The notes: generated by a model from the sequence alone, not told the origin. DNA of 64,000 bases from Nocardioides sp. TRM66260-LWL (GCF_020075545.1 NZ_JAIQZK010000004.1:62001-126000), one strand, 5' to 3'; counted from the first letter of the stretch, positions 27,694-36,301 are shown. Program-made: numbers and translations.

Positions 27694-30375
27694 TCAGCCG
27701 TCGGCGCCGGGCACCAGCCGCAGCCGGTCGCGGGCCGCGGCGTCGACGGCCGGCCGACCGAAGGCCCACGGCAGCGTCTCGCCGCGCGCCCACAGGTCGG
27801 TCTGGTCGGTGTAGTGCGCGCTGAACGGGTGCCCGGAGACGCCGGTGAGGCTGATCCACCGGGACGCGTCGAGGTCGGCCAGCGAGACGACCATCCGCAT
27901 CGACGGCGCCGTGGTCACCGCGTACGGCCGCGCCGAGGACGACGCGGCGTCCCACGAGGCGGCGTCGACCGCCGAGGTGCCCCCGCCGACGAACCACGGA
28001 CCGCGGTTCACCAGCGCCTCGACCGGCGCGATCCCGCTCTCCCCCAGGGTCGGCGAGCGCAGGTCGAGCCGGTGCACCCGGCCCCACGTCCAGCCGGAGA
28101 GGTCGCGCGACATCAGCCGGGTCAGCTCGTCGCGGCCCTGCAGGAGCGCGGCGCGCAGCACGTCGTCGCGGGTCTCGCGGACGGTGGGCGTCGTGACGTC
28201 GTCCCAGAACGGGTCGTCGGGGCGCTCCAGCAGCGACTCCATCACCGCGTACCAGCGCTGACCGCCGTCGGGCCACAGGTCGCGGGGCAGCTCGTCGTGG
28301 AACGTGCGGGCCAGCAGCGCGCGCCACACGGCGTTGAAGTAGGCCGCGGCCGCGCTCTGCGGACCGTCGGCCGGCTGGGTGAGGTCCCAGCCCTCCAGCA
28401 GGCGCTGCGCGTCGCGGTAGAAGGGGTCGGACAGCGGCACCCGCAGCAGCCGCGGGACGAGCGTGGCCGCGATCGGGTTGCGGGAGTCGAGCTGCAGCGC
28501 GGCGAGGTCGTCGACGCCCACCCGGCCGCCGTCGGCCAGCATGCTGCTCAGGCGGTCGCGGATGCGCTGGGAGCGGTAGCCGCGGTCCCAGTCGCGGGTG
28601 AGCAGGTAGGGGTAGTCGCGGCCGACGACCGCCTGGTTGGCGGTGACGACCAGGCCCTCCCGCGGGTCGAGCACCGAGGGCAGGGCGTCGAACGGGACGT
28701 ACCCGCGCCACTCGTTCTCCGGACGCCAGCCCGCGACCGGCAGCCGCCCGTCGCCCGACACGCGGATCGGCACGCGGCCCGGCGCCTGGTAGCCGATGTG
28801 GCCCCGCCGGTCGGCGTAGACCAGGTTCTGCGCCGGCACGGCGAACGACGCCGCCGCGGCGCGGAAGGAGCGCCAGTCGGTGGCGAGGTCGAGGTCGAGG
28901 ATCGCGTCGGCCGTCGGCGCGGGGTCCAGCGCGGTCCAGCGCAGGGCGACGCCGGTGCCCTCGCCGAGGCGTCCCTCGGCGGACGCGGCGGCTCCGACGC
29001 GACCGCCCCGACCGGCCGTCGTCGCGCGGGCGGCGAGGTCGTCGCCCGCGGCCAGGCCGGCGTCCGGGAGGTCGGAGAGCAGCGGGCCGTGCCGGGTCGC
29101 GCGGACGGTGAGCCGCTCGTCGGCCTGCCCGCGCACGCGGATCGTCTCGGTGCGCACCGTGAGCGGGCGCAGCCGGCCGTCGTCGAGCCACCGCCGCCCG
29201 CGCAGCCGCTCGACGTAGAGGTCGGTGACGTCGGCGCCGAGGTTGGTGAAGCCCCAGGCGATGTCGGCGTTGTGGCCGATCAGCACCCCGGGGACGCCGG
29301 AGAAGGTGAAGCCTGCGACGTCGAGGGGGCACGAGGTCGACACGGTGCGGCAGTGCAGGCCCATCTGCATCCACACCCCCGGCAGGCCGACGCCGAGGTG
29401 GGGGTCGTCGGCGAGGATCGGACGCCCGGTGACCGTGTGCCGGCCGGCGACCACCCAGCTGTTCGAGCCGACGCCGTCGCCGCGCCCCAGCCAGGCCGGC
29501 GCCGCGGTCAGCGCCCGACCGGTGCGGCGCAGCGCGGCCACCTGGGCGGCGTCGAAGGCCGGACGCAGGGGCTTGCGGGTGCCGCCCGCGCGGGCGTCCT
29601 GCTGGTAGACCCCGTCGACCACCGCGCCCTGGGTGACGATCGGCGCGTGCCGCCGCTCGTCGTAGGGCGGGAAGAGCTGTGCGGCGCGGCGCGGGCCGAC
29701 CGCGGCGATGCTGAGCGCGCGGTCGATCTCGTCGTCGAGGTTGCCCCGCAGGTCCCAGGCCATGGCCTTGAGCCAGGCCAGCGAGTCGACCGGCGACCAG
29801 TCCTCGGGCCGGTACCGCAAGCCGCCGGCGGCGAGCACCGCGTACTCGACCCCGAGGCGGGTCGTCCCGCGGCTGTGCAGGTAGGCGTTGACGCCGCGGG
29901 CGTAGGCCTCCAGGAACGCGCGAGTGTCGGGACGCACCAGCGCCAGCTCGCGCTCGGCGACCCGGCGCCAGCCGAGGGTGCGCACGAGCCGGTCGGACGG
30001 CAGCGCCTCGGGCCCGAACAGCTCGGCGAGCCGGCCGGCGGTGGCGTGCCGGCGCACGTCCATCTCGAAGAAGCGCTCCTGGGCGTGCACGAAGCCCTGG
30101 GCCGCCGCGAGGTCGGCCACGGAGTCGCCGTAGAGCTGCGGGATGCCGTGCGCGTCGCGCACGACCTCGACCTCGGCGCCGAGGCCCGGCAGGGTCAGCG
30201 TCCCGTCGACCTGCGGAAGGGGACGCCGGGCGACGACCGTCCCGCCGATCGCCGCGGCGATCAGCACGAGGACCAGCGCGACGCTCCCCCAGGCGCCGAG
30301 CCGCAGCGGTCGCGGCAGCGCCCGGAAGGCCTCGAGCCGGGCACGGACGGACGGGCGGCGGGACGCGTCGGTCAT
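27694..30375 (-). CDS. Penicillin acylase-family Ntn hydrolase
   Basis: An 893-aa precursor of the penicillin/acyl-homoserine-lactone acylase family. A single N-terminal membrane helix (GAWGSVALVLVLIAAAIGGTVVA) makes it membrane-anchored or exported. The alpha-chain region has DAHGIPQLYGDSVADLAAAQGFVHAQERFFEMD. The nucleophile Ser that becomes the N-terminus of the beta chain after self-cleavage lies near residue 303 in GVGSNSWVVAG, followed by DDPHLGVGLPGVWMQMGLH and GVPGVLIGHNADIAWGFTN. Possible substrates are acylated amines, quorum signals or antibiotics (inference). The ATG at 30375 gives the normal N-terminus. It is divergent from fmdB across the CIRCE-like element. Confidence 0.88.
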   Translation of the reverse strand: MTDASRRPSVRARLEAFRALPRPLRLGAWGSVALVLVLIAAAIGGTVVARRPLPQVDGTLTLPGLGAEVEVVRDAHGIPQLYGDSVADLAAAQGFVHAQERFFEMDVRRHATAGRLAELFGPEALPSDRLVRTLGWRRVAERELALVRPDTRAFLEAYARGVNAYLHSRGTTRLGVEYAVLAAGGLRYRPEDWSPVDSLAWLKAMAWDLRGNLDDEIDRALSIAAVGPRRAAQLFPPYDERRHAPIVTQGAVVDGVYQQDARAGGTRKPLRPAFDAAQVAALRRTGRALTAAPAWLGRGDGVGSNSWVVAGRHTVTGRPILADDPHLGVGLPGVWMQMGLHCRTVSTSCPLDVAGFTFSGVPGVLIGHNADIAWGFTNLGADVTDLYVERLRGRRWLDDGRLRPLTVRTETIRVRGQADERLTVRATRHGPLLSDLPDAGLAAGDDLAARATTAGRGGRVGAAASAEGRLGEGTGVALRWTALDPAPTADAILDLDLATDWRSFRAAAASFAVPAQNLVYADRRGHIGYQAPGRVPIRVSGDGRLPVAGWRPENEWRGYVPFDALPSVLDPREGLVVTANQAVVGRDYPYLLTRDWDRGYRSQRIRDRLSSMLADGGRVGVDDLAALQLDSRNPIAATLVPRLLRVPLSDPFYRDAQRLLEGWDLTQPADGPQSAAAAYFNAVWRALLARTFHDELPRDLWPDGGQRWYAVMESLLERPDDPFWDDVTTPTVRETRDDVLRAALLQGRDELTRLMSRDLSGWTWGRVHRLDLRSPTLGESGIAPVEALVNRGPWFVGGGTSAVDAASWDAASSSARPYAVTTAPSMRMVVSLADLDASRWISLTGVSGHPFSAHYTDQTDLWARGETLPWAFGRPAVDAAARDRLRLVPGADG

Positions 30376-30411
30376 GGTGCGGCCATGGTGCCACCCGGCT
30401 CGGACGTCCCG

Positions 30412-30443
30412 TAGAATTGGCACTCGCGCCATCCGAGTGCCAG
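30412..30443 (+). promoter_or_regulatory. CIRCE-like HrcA operator next to a TAGAAT -10
   Basis: TTGGCACTC (30417-30425) and GAGTGCCAG (30435-30443) are separated by exactly 9 nt, matching TTAGCACTC-N9-GAGTGCTAA at 15 of 18 positions. TAGAAT at 30412-30417 abuts it, so a bound repressor would block the start site of fmdB. Confidence 0.65.
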
Positions 30444-30476
30444 GCGCACGCCACTCCGATCTGCCGAGGGACCCGC

Positions 30477-30815
30477 ATGCCCACCTACCAGTACGCCTGC
30501 ACCGAGTGCGACCACGCGTTCGAGCAGGTCCAGAAGTTCTCCGACGACGCCCTCACCGAGTGCCCCCAGTGCCACGGCCGGCTCCGCAAGGTGTTCAACG
30601 CGGTCGGCGTGGTGTTCAAGGGCTCCGGCTTCTACCGCACCGACTCGCGCTCGGGCTCCTCCACCTCGTCGACCTCGTCGACCTCGTCGACCTCGTCCAG
30701 CGCGAGCGCGTCGTCCGGCGGCACGGGCTCCTCGGGCGACTCCGGCTCCGGCAGCTCGACCAGCACGAGCACCGGCAGCACATCGGGGCCCTCGACGAGC
30801 TCCTCGGCGTCCTGA
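30477..30815 (+). CDS. FmdB-family zinc-ribbon protein with disordered tail (Ruc/Rv0991c-like)
   Basis: A 112-aa protein. Residues 1-50 are a zinc ribbon with two CxxC pairs (YACTECDHAFEQV; LTECPQCHG). Residues ~58-112 are almost only Ser, Thr, Gly and Ala, encoded by short tandem repeats. This ribbon-plus-disordered-tail layout and the place next to formyl-THF cyclo-ligase and the uridylyltransferase match Rv0991c (Ruc), a redox-regulated chaperone of M. tuberculosis. The CIRCE-like operator upstream supports a heat or stress role. The ATG at 30477 is the first residue of the family's MPTYQYAC start. Confidence 0.85.
   Translation: MPTYQYACTECDHAFEQVQKFSDDALTECPQCHGRLRKVFNAVGVVFKGSGFYRTDSRSGSSTSSTSSTSSTSSSASASSGGTGSSGDSGSGSSTSTSTGSTSGPSTSSSAS
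30663..30698 (+). repeat. Four tandem 9-bp units inside the fmdB tail
   Basis: ACCTCGTCG occurs three times followed by ACCTCGTCC, encoding Thr-Ser-Ser repeats. Such a short in-frame repeat can change copy number without breaking the gene. Confidence 0.8.
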
Positions 30816-30880
30816 CCGCGCCGGCGCCCGCGCGTCCGGCGCCCTGTGGAGGGCCCGCACGGACGGCACCGCGGTCGGCC

Positions 30881-30886
30881 TAGCGT
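30881..30886 (+). promoter_or_regulatory. -10 element of a leaderless promoter (TAGCGT)
   Basis: TAGCGT ends 7 nt before the ATG at 30894. Confidence 0.55.
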
Positions 30887-30893
30887 CGCGGGC

Positions 30894-31568
30894 ATGTCCC
30901 TCGAGCAGGCCTTCCCGACCGTCGTCACCGGCTCGCGACGCCTGCGGCGCGCGGTGCGCGCCCGCCGCCGGCTGATCGGCGTCCTGCTGCTCGGCGCCGC
31001 CGCCGCGCTGTCGCTGCGGCTCCTCCAGCCGCCCGCGACGCCCACCGAGCCGGTGCTGGTGGCGGCCCGTCCGCTGGCCGCTGGCCAGGAGGTCTCCCCC
31101 GGCGACGTCCGCGTGGCGCGCTACGCCGTCGGCACCGCGCCCGCCGACGCCGTCGCCGGCGCCGCGCCGGTCCTCGGACGCCGGGTCGCGAGCGCCGTCG
31201 GGCCCGGGGAGCCCGTCACGCCGCTGCGGCTGCTGGGCGCCGAGGTGACTCCCCGGACGCCGGGCCGGGTGGCCCTGCCGGTGCGCCTGCCCGACGCCGC
31301 GCTGGTCGAGCTGCTGCACCCGGGCGAGCGGATCGACCTGCTCGCCACCGGCTCGACCTCCGCCGCCGCCGGGTCGACCGTGGACGAGGACGCCGACGCC
31401 GCCGTGGTGGCGCGCGACGTCGTCGTCCTGGCCGTGCCGCCGGCCTCGACGACCGCGGTCTCCGACGCGCCCGGGCGTCCGGTGGTGCTCGACGTCGCCG
31501 CCGACGACGTGCCCCGCATCGCCGCCGCCGCGGCCCGCCTCCTGCTCGGCTACGCCTGGAGTGACTAG
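30894..31568 (+). CDS. SAF-domain membrane protein (CpaB/FlgA-like)
   Basis: A 224-aa protein with one membrane helix (LIGVLLLGAAAALSLRLL) followed by a periplasmic-side SAF domain (VLVAARPLAAGQEVSPGDVRVARY; LGRRVASAVGPGEPVTPLRLL) and a RcpC/CpaB-like domain (VELLHPGERIDLLATG; VVVLAVP). SAF proteins of this type are linked to Flp pilus assembly or carbohydrate binding; no pilus genes are adjacent. The ATG is placed by TAGCGT 7 nt upstream. It lies between fmdB and mscL, as in related actinobacteria. Confidence 0.82.
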   Translation: MSLEQAFPTVVTGSRRLRRAVRARRRLIGVLLLGAAAALSLRLLQPPATPTEPVLVAARPLAAGQEVSPGDVRVARYAVGTAPADAVAGAAPVLGRRVASAVGPGEPVTPLRLLGAEVTPRTPGRVALPVRLPDAALVELLHPGERIDLLATGSTSAAAGSTVDEDADAAVVARDVVVLAVPPASTTAVSDAPGRPVVLDVAADDVPRIAAAAARLLLGYAWSD

Positions 31569-31619
31569 CGTGCGGGGCGTCCCCGAAACCCGAGTCCCGA
31601 ACCCCACGAGGAGCACCCC

Positions 31620-32003
31620 ATGCTCGGCGGCTTCAAGAGCTTCATCCTGCGCGGCAACCTGGTCGACCTGGCCGTCGCGGTCATCATCGGCACCGCGTTC
31701 GGCACGGTCGTCACCGCGTTCACGGCGTGGCTGACGGCGAAGATCCCGAGCGCCGGGTCGGTCTTCGCCGACGCGAAGTCCGGCAGCCTCGGCTTCTTCC
31801 TCAACGCGGTGATCTCCTTCGTCATCCTGGCGGCGGTCGTCTACTTCTTCGTCGTGCTGCCCTACACGCGGGTCAAGGAGCGCTACTTCCCGAGCGCTCC
31901 GCCGGGAACCCCCGAGGACGTCCAGCTGCTCCGCGAGATCCGCGACCTCCTCCTCGCGCAGCAGGGTGGTGCCGCCGGCACCGGCACCGGCAAGCACGTC
32001 TGA
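31620..32003 (+). CDS. mscL: Large-conductance mechanosensitive channel
   Basis: A 127-aa MscL, the emergency channel opened by membrane tension in hypo-osmotic shock. The N-terminal amphipathic helix and TM1 are FKSFILRGNLVDLAVAVIIGTAFG, TM2 is FFLNAVISFVILAAVVYFFVVLPY, and a cytoplasmic coiled helix with EDVQLLREIRDLLL closes the protein. The length is normal. The ATG at 31620 has an ACGAGGAG ribosome binding site. Confidence 0.95.
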   Translation: MLGGFKSFILRGNLVDLAVAVIIGTAFGTVVTAFTAWLTAKIPSAGSVFADAKSGSLGFFLNAVISFVILAAVVYFFVVLPYTRVKERYFPSAPPGTPEDVQLLREIRDLLLAQQGGAAGTGTGKHV

Positions 32004-32019
32004 TCCGGGCGGCGTCGCC

Positions 32020-32025
32020 TACGGT
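32020..32025 (+). promoter_or_regulatory. -10 element of a leaderless promoter (TACGGT)
   Basis: TACGGT ends 6 nt before the ATG at 32032. Confidence 0.55.
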
Positions 32026-32031
32026 CGGGGC

Positions 32032-33075
32032 ATGACTCCCCCCACCGCCCGCGCCGAGGAGCTCGCCCGGCGGCTCCTGGACGCGCAGGTCGCCCACCAC
32101 GTCGAGCGGCTCACCGGCGACACGCTGACCGTCGAGGTCCGCGCGCTCGCCACGGAGCTGCTCGCGGCGGCCGAGGCCCATCCGATCGCCGACGTGGTCG
32201 ACGTCGAGGCGGTCGCCGACGTCGTCGAGCGCGCCCTGGCCACCGTGCCGCCGAGCGCCGCCGTCAGCGGGGTGATCGAGATGGCCACGACCCTGGTGCT
32301 CGACGGGCCCGAGCGGCCCCACGCCGTCGGCGCGCTCGTCGACCGGCCGCAGGTGGAGCGGATCGTCGACGCCGTGCTCGCGCTGCACCCGCTCGTCGAG
32401 CAGCGCCTCGACCGGCTCGCCGAGGCCCCGACGGTCGGCGTCGTGGCGTCCCGCTTCATGGGCCGCATCGTCGGCGAGGTCCTCGAGGCCAACAAGGCCG
32501 TGGCCGGCAAGGTGCCGGGCCTGGGGTCTCTGGTCAGCCTCGGCACGGGGGCCGCGACGAAGGTGATCGGCGCGGCCGACAAGCAGCTCGACGGCCTGCT
32601 GGGCGACGCCGCCGGACGCGGGGGCGCGCTGGCCGTGCGGCGCCTCAACCGGATCCTGGTCGAGACCCTGCGCGACCCCGCGACCCGCGACGCCGTCCTG
32701 CAGGTGTGGGACCTCGTCGCCGCCGAGCGGGTCGCCGGCGTCGACGACCCGGACGCCCGCACGCGCCTGGTCGCGGTGGTCGACGCCGCGCACGAGGCGG
32801 TCGTGGTCGCGGCCGGCACCCCGGAGGCGGCCGCCCTGGGGCGCACCGTCGTCGAGGCGTTCTTCGAGCGGTTCGGCGGCTACACCGGTCCCGAGCTCCT
32901 CGACGAGCTCGACCTCGACCGCGACGCGCTGCTCGACGACGTCGAGCGCCTGGCGCCGCCCGTCGTCCGGGCGCTGCACGACTCCGGCGCGCTGGAGCGG
33001 CTGCTGCGTGCGCGGCTGGCGCCCTTCCACGCCGATCCCGCGACGCTGGCCCTGCTGGAGGACGCGCTCGGCTAG
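32032..33075 (+). CDS. Conserved hypothetical helical protein
   Basis: A 347-aa acidic, almost entirely helical protein rich in Ala, Val, Leu and Asp; I do not recognise a characterised family. Distinctive stretches are RFMGRIVGEVLEANKAVAGKV, GLGSLVSLGTGAATKVIGAADKQLDG and AFFERFGGYTGPELLDELDLD. The Gly-rich middle could contact a membrane but no clear transmembrane helix is present. TACGGT 6 nt before the ATG suggests its own leaderless promoter. It is convergent with the small gene at 33080. Confidence 0.75.
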   Translation: MTPPTARAEELARRLLDAQVAHHVERLTGDTLTVEVRALATELLAAAEAHPIADVVDVEAVADVVERALATVPPSAAVSGVIEMATTLVLDGPERPHAVGALVDRPQVERIVDAVLALHPLVEQRLDRLAEAPTVGVVASRFMGRIVGEVLEANKAVAGKVPGLGSLVSLGTGAATKVIGAADKQLDGLLGDAAGRGGALAVRRLNRILVETLRDPATRDAVLQVWDLVAAERVAGVDDPDARTRLVAVVDAAHEAVVVAAGTPEAAALGRTVVEAFFERFGGYTGPELLDELDLDRDALLDDVERLAPPVVRALHDSGALERLLRARLAPFHADPATLALLEDALG

Positions 33076-33079
33076 GCCG

Positions 33080-33289
33080 TCAGACGGGGCCGTGGTGCGG
33101 GGGCACCTGCTCGCGCAGCCAGGCGTCGGCGTCGCGCGGGGCGGCCGCGTCGCGGGGGTCGCGCTCGTCCGAGGTGGTGGCCGGCTCGACGTCCCCGAAG
33201 ACCTCGGCGAGGCGGCGGCGACGTCGCCACTCGGCATCCCGCTGGGCGGAGGGCTGCTCCGGCTGCTCCGGCTGCTCGGCGTCGCTCAC
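33080..33289 (-). CDS. Small charged hypothetical protein coupled to the LCP gene
   Basis: A 69-aa soluble protein, very charged (AQRDAEWRRRRRLAEVFGDV; TTSDERDPRDAAA). The GTG at 33289 overlaps the stop of the LCP gene by four bases (GTGA), and the codon pattern fits the genome, so it is likely real. A small Arg-rich gene after an LCP gene is common in related actinobacteria; the function is unknown. Confidence 0.6.
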   Translation of the reverse strand: MSDAEQPEQPEQPSAQRDAEWRRRRRLAEVFGDVEPATTSDERDPRDAAAPRDADAWLREQVPPHHGPV

Positions 33290-34461
33290 GTGCACAGCCC
33301 GGCCGACTTCAGCGCCTGCGTCTGGGCGGTCGTGCGCTTCGCCCTCTTCGTCGCGGACGAGCCGTCGGGCACGTCGGCGGCGCTGATGGCGTCCTTGGTG
33401 GCGCTCGCGGTGAGCGGCTCGTCGTCCTTGACCCGCTGCCAGACGCCGTCGGCGGCGGGCGTCCACACGAGGTGGTTGGGGTTCTGCGGGTCGACGGTGT
33501 TGGGGATCGTCGTGAACTTCACCTCGCCGAGCCCGATGCCCGCGACGGTCGAGCCGAGGTCGGCGATCTTGAGCAGGTCGCCGAGGCCGCGGTCGAGGGT
33601 CAGCGACTTGGTCGCCGCCTGCAGGAAGCCGAGCAGCCGGTCGGGGCGGGCGAGGGTGCCGGCGGAGACCACCGAGCGCACCATCGAGGCGATGAACGCC
33701 TGCTGGCGCTTCATCCGGCCGACGTCGGAGCCGTCGCCGACGGCGTGCCGCTCGCGGACGTAGTCGAGCGCCTGCTCGCCCTTCAGCACCTGGGTGCCGG
33801 GGTCGAAGTAGATGCCGCGGCGGCGGTCGTCGATCACCTGCGGGATGCACACCTGCACCCCGCCGATCGCGTCGACCATGCCGCGGAAGCCGCGGAAGTC
33901 GACGACGACGAAGTGGTCGACGCGGATGCCGGTGAGGCTCTCGAACTGCGCGACCGTGCACGCCGGGCCGCCGATGCCGAAGGCGGCGTTCCACATCTGG
34001 TAGGTCGCGGGCGGCACCACCTGGCCGGCGAGGCTCTTGCAGGCGGGCCGGTCGACCATGGAGTCGCGCGGGATCGAGATGCCGTAGGCGCGCTTCCGGT
34101 CACCCGAGACGTGCAGCAGGATCGTGGTGTCGGAGCGCTGGCCACCGCCGACCTGCTTGTCGACCGCGTTGCCGACGCCGTCGCGGGTGTCGGAGCCCAT
34201 CACCAGGATGTTCAGCGGCTCCTGCGGGCCGGTGGCCGGCGCCTTCGTGGGCCGCGGCCCGACGATCTGCTGGTCGATGTCGACGAGCGTCAGGTTGGCG
34301 TTGAGGTCGCGGTAGACGTACGCGGTGCCGAGCCCGGCGACCAGCGCGAGCGCCAGGAGGGTGACCAGGACGCCGAGGCCGACCGAGTGCCGACGCCGTC
34401 GCCGTGCCCGGCGCTTGCCGCGCACGGGGGCGCGGCGGGAGGGGGCGTCGGACGGGCTCAC
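33286..34461 (-). CDS. LytR-CpsA-Psr family cell-wall glycopolymer ligase
   Basis: A 391-aa membrane protein with a short basic cytoplasmic start, one helix (VGLGVLVTLLALALVAGLGTAY) and an extracytoplasmic LCP domain: LNILVMGSDTRDG, RSDTTILLHVSGDRKRAYGISIPRDSMVD with the conserved Asp and Arg residues that hold pyrophosphate, HFVVVDFRGF, and ALDYVRERHAVGDGSDVGRMKRQQAF. LCP enzymes transfer teichoic acid or arabinogalactan from lipid carriers to peptidoglycan. The GTG at 34461 precedes the basic N-terminus. The last core gene before the integrated element. Confidence 0.88.
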   Translation of the reverse strand: MSPSDAPSRRAPVRGKRRARRRRRHSVGLGVLVTLLALALVAGLGTAYVYRDLNANLTLVDIDQQIVGPRPTKAPATGPQEPLNILVMGSDTRDGVGNAVDKQVGGGQRSDTTILLHVSGDRKRAYGISIPRDSMVDRPACKSLAGQVVPPATYQMWNAAFGIGGPACTVAQFESLTGIRVDHFVVVDFRGFRGMVDAIGGVQVCIPQVIDDRRRGIYFDPGTQVLKGEQALDYVRERHAVGDGSDVGRMKRQQAFIASMVRSVVSAGTLARPDRLLGFLQAATKSLTLDRGLGDLLKIADLGSTVAGIGLGEVKFTTIPNTVDPQNPNHLVWTPAADGVWQRVKDDEPLTASATKDAISAADVPDGSSATKRAKRTTAQTQALKSAGLCT

Positions 34462-34601
34462 GGGGCGCCATTCTGGGAGACGTTCCTGAGCGTCTCCAAA
34501 GCGACGGGCTCGGCGACGGCGGCGGATCGGGCGGCCCGGCTGCCGTCCGGAGGCGCCACGCGGGCTAGGCTCCGACCGGCCGGGCCCGTCGGGACGGCCG
34601 C

Positions 34602-34677
34602 GCCCCAGTAGCTCAGTGGATAGAGCAGCCGCCTCCTAAGCGAAAGGTCGCCAGTTCGACTCTGGCCTGGGGCACCA
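34602..34677 (+). tRNA. tRNA-Arg (anticodon CCT), occupied by an integrated element
   Basis: Acceptor GCCCCAG/CTGGGGC and T-arm GCCAG/CTGGC pair perfectly and the CCA is encoded at 34675-34677. The anticodon loop is CTCCTAA (anticodon CCT, codon AGG). The anticodon stem GCCGC/GCGAA has only three pairs; positions 27-43 and 28-42 are G-A and C-A mismatches, as expected if recombination replaced the 3' half. Confidence 0.9.
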
Positions 34678-36301
34678 ACACCGACTCTTTCAAACTGGCG
34701 CCGTTGCGCCTTTTTTCAAACTTCGACCGCGTCTCGACTCGCCGATAGACCTCCTGGTCGATCGCGGTCGTGAGCTGATCGCCCTCGGCGATCTCGCGAA
34801 GCGTCGCGTAGGGCTCGTTGAGCTGACCGTCGGTTGCGAGATCTCGCACGTAGAGGTGACTGAAGAGCGCCTGGTTGAGCGTGCGCCGCTCCCTCGGCCG
34901 CGCCTGCTCATAGGCGGCACCCATGTTCTCGATGAGATCCAAGGCGCAGCGCAGGTTCTCGCGAACCTTCTCTTGGCTAACTTCCATGGTGCTGAGCCGC
35001 TGCTCAGCGCTCGCGCGCTGACGCCCGAGCCGCTCCTGCTCGCTAGCGAGCAGGTCCAACGGCACGGCACCCGCGTAGTGAGCTTGCAGCAGCTTGGCTT
35101 GCTGGTCCTTCACCGTGCGCAACTGCGTCAGCAGCGTCTGGCGCTCGCCCTCCTGCACGGCCGCGACCTTGTCGAGCACCGCAGTCAACCTGGCTTCGAC
35201 TGACTTTCGAGCAACCGCCGACAACTGCACCGACTTGTAGAACGCAACGACCTCGGACTCGACATCACTGATCAGCACAGCCTTCGCGGTGCAGTCGTTG
35301 CGCTTCTGATGCCGGCTGCCACAGACGAAGTAGGGATAGACCGTGCCGTAGTTGTTCTTGGCATGAGTGATGATCAAGCGAGCGCCACACGAGCCGCAGA
35401 AGACACTGGACTTGAGGTAGTGGTTGTGAGAGCGCTCCTTCTCACCCGTCCGCTTTAGCTTGAGCATCTCTTGCACCTTGTGCCAGGTCGCCTCGTCGAT
35501 GAGCGGCTCATGACGACCGGGGTACTCGACCCCCTGCCAGACGACGACACCTCGGTAGTAGGGCGACCGAAGCATCTGGTGAACTTGACTCACCGCCAGT
35601 GGCTTGCTCGGCCGCTTCGCAGAGGGACGCGAGGCGAGGCCCCGATCTGCAAGCTCGGCCGTCAGCCGATTCAGGGACCACTGGCCAGTCGCGTAGGCCT
35701 CGAATGCCCAGCGAATATGAGGGCCACGCTCCGGATCGACCTCGACCGTGCGCACTTCGCGGCCCTCTGCCGAGATGATCCGTGTGTTGCGATAGCCGAT
35801 CTTCGCCATGCCGACGGTGCCGCCACCCTTGGCCTTCTGGCTCATCCCCTTGAGCACCTCAGTCGCCAGGTTGCGGCTGTAGTACTCGGCGAACGAGCTC
35901 ATGATCCCGTGCAGCAACATGCCGTTGGGCGTCTCGTCGATGTTCTCGGTTGCCGACACGAGTGCCGCTCCGGCGGCCTGAATCGCGAGATTGATCTCGA
36001 CGTCGTCGACTCGGTTTCGCGCGAGCCGGTCGACCTTGTGGACGATCACGTAGTCGACTGGTTGCCGCGAGATGAAGTCGAGTAGCGTCTGCAGCTGTGG
36101 GCGGTCGGCCGACCGTGCTGACTCGCCGCGATCGACAAATTCAGCAACGATCGATGCGCCAAGTGACTCCGCCTTGCGAGCGTTCGCTTCCCGCTGCGCG
36201 GGGATGGAGTACCCCTCGGGATCACCTTCGCGGTCAGCTTGCTCCTTCGTGCTGACGCGCAGGTAAGACACGGCGCGAGTCGGCCCACCCGCCTCACTCA
36301 T
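34613..36301 (-). CDS. int: Large serine recombinase (element integrase)
   Basis: A 562-aa serine integrase. The catalytic domain (1-150) has YLRVSTKEQ with the nucleophile Ser17 and VHKVDRLARNR. The recombinase domain follows (IGYRNTRI; WAFEAYATGQWSLNRL), then a zinc ribbon (FCGSCGARL with YFVCGSRHQKRNDC) and a long coiled-coil region (EGERQTLLTQLRTVKDQQAKLL). Its last ~21 codons lie inside tRNA-Arg on the opposite strand, so the attachment site overlaps the 3' end of the gene and the C-terminus may differ before and after integration. The ATG at 36301 overlaps the ImmA stop. Confidence 0.93.
   Translation of the reverse strand: MSEAGGPTRAVSYLRVSTKEQADREGDPEGYSIPAQREANARKAESLGASIVAEFVDRGESARSADRPQLQTLLDFISRQPVDYVIVHKVDRLARNRVDDVEINLAIQAAGAALVSATENIDETPNGMLLHGIMSSFAEYYSRNLATEVLKGMSQKAKGGGTVGMAKIGYRNTRIISAEGREVRTVEVDPERGPHIRWAFEAYATGQWSLNRLTAELADRGLASRPSAKRPSKPLAVSQVHQMLRSPYYRGVVVWQGVEYPGRHEPLIDEATWHKVQEMLKLKRTGEKERSHNHYLKSSVFCGSCGARLIITHAKNNYGTVYPYFVCGSRHQKRNDCTAKAVLISDVESEVVAFYKSVQLSAVARKSVEARLTAVLDKVAAVQEGERQTLLTQLRTVKDQQAKLLQAHYAGAVPLDLLASEQERLGRQRASAEQRLSTMEVSQEKVRENLRCALDLIENMGAAYEQARPRERRTLNQALFSHLYVRDLATDGQLNEPYATLREIAEGDQLTTAIDQEVYRRVETRSKFEKRRNGASLKESVLVPQARVELATFRLGGGCSIH
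34635..34655. other. Probable attL crossover region in the tRNA-Arg anticodon arm
   Basis: The broken pairing of the anticodon stem, the adjacent integrase and the switch from core to accessory genes place the junction here. The exact core is not determinable without the matching attR, which I did not find in the window. Confidence 0.4.

Noticed and set aside
27169-30414. A 1081-codon plus-strand frame opposite the penicillin acylase gene
   Set aside because: Arg/Val/Gly-rich antisense shadow; the minus strand carries complete acylase motifs.
30663-30698. Short regular repeats suggesting a CRISPR array
   Set aside because: The units are 9 bp, contiguous and in frame, encoding Thr/Ser repeats of FmdB; there are no spacers.
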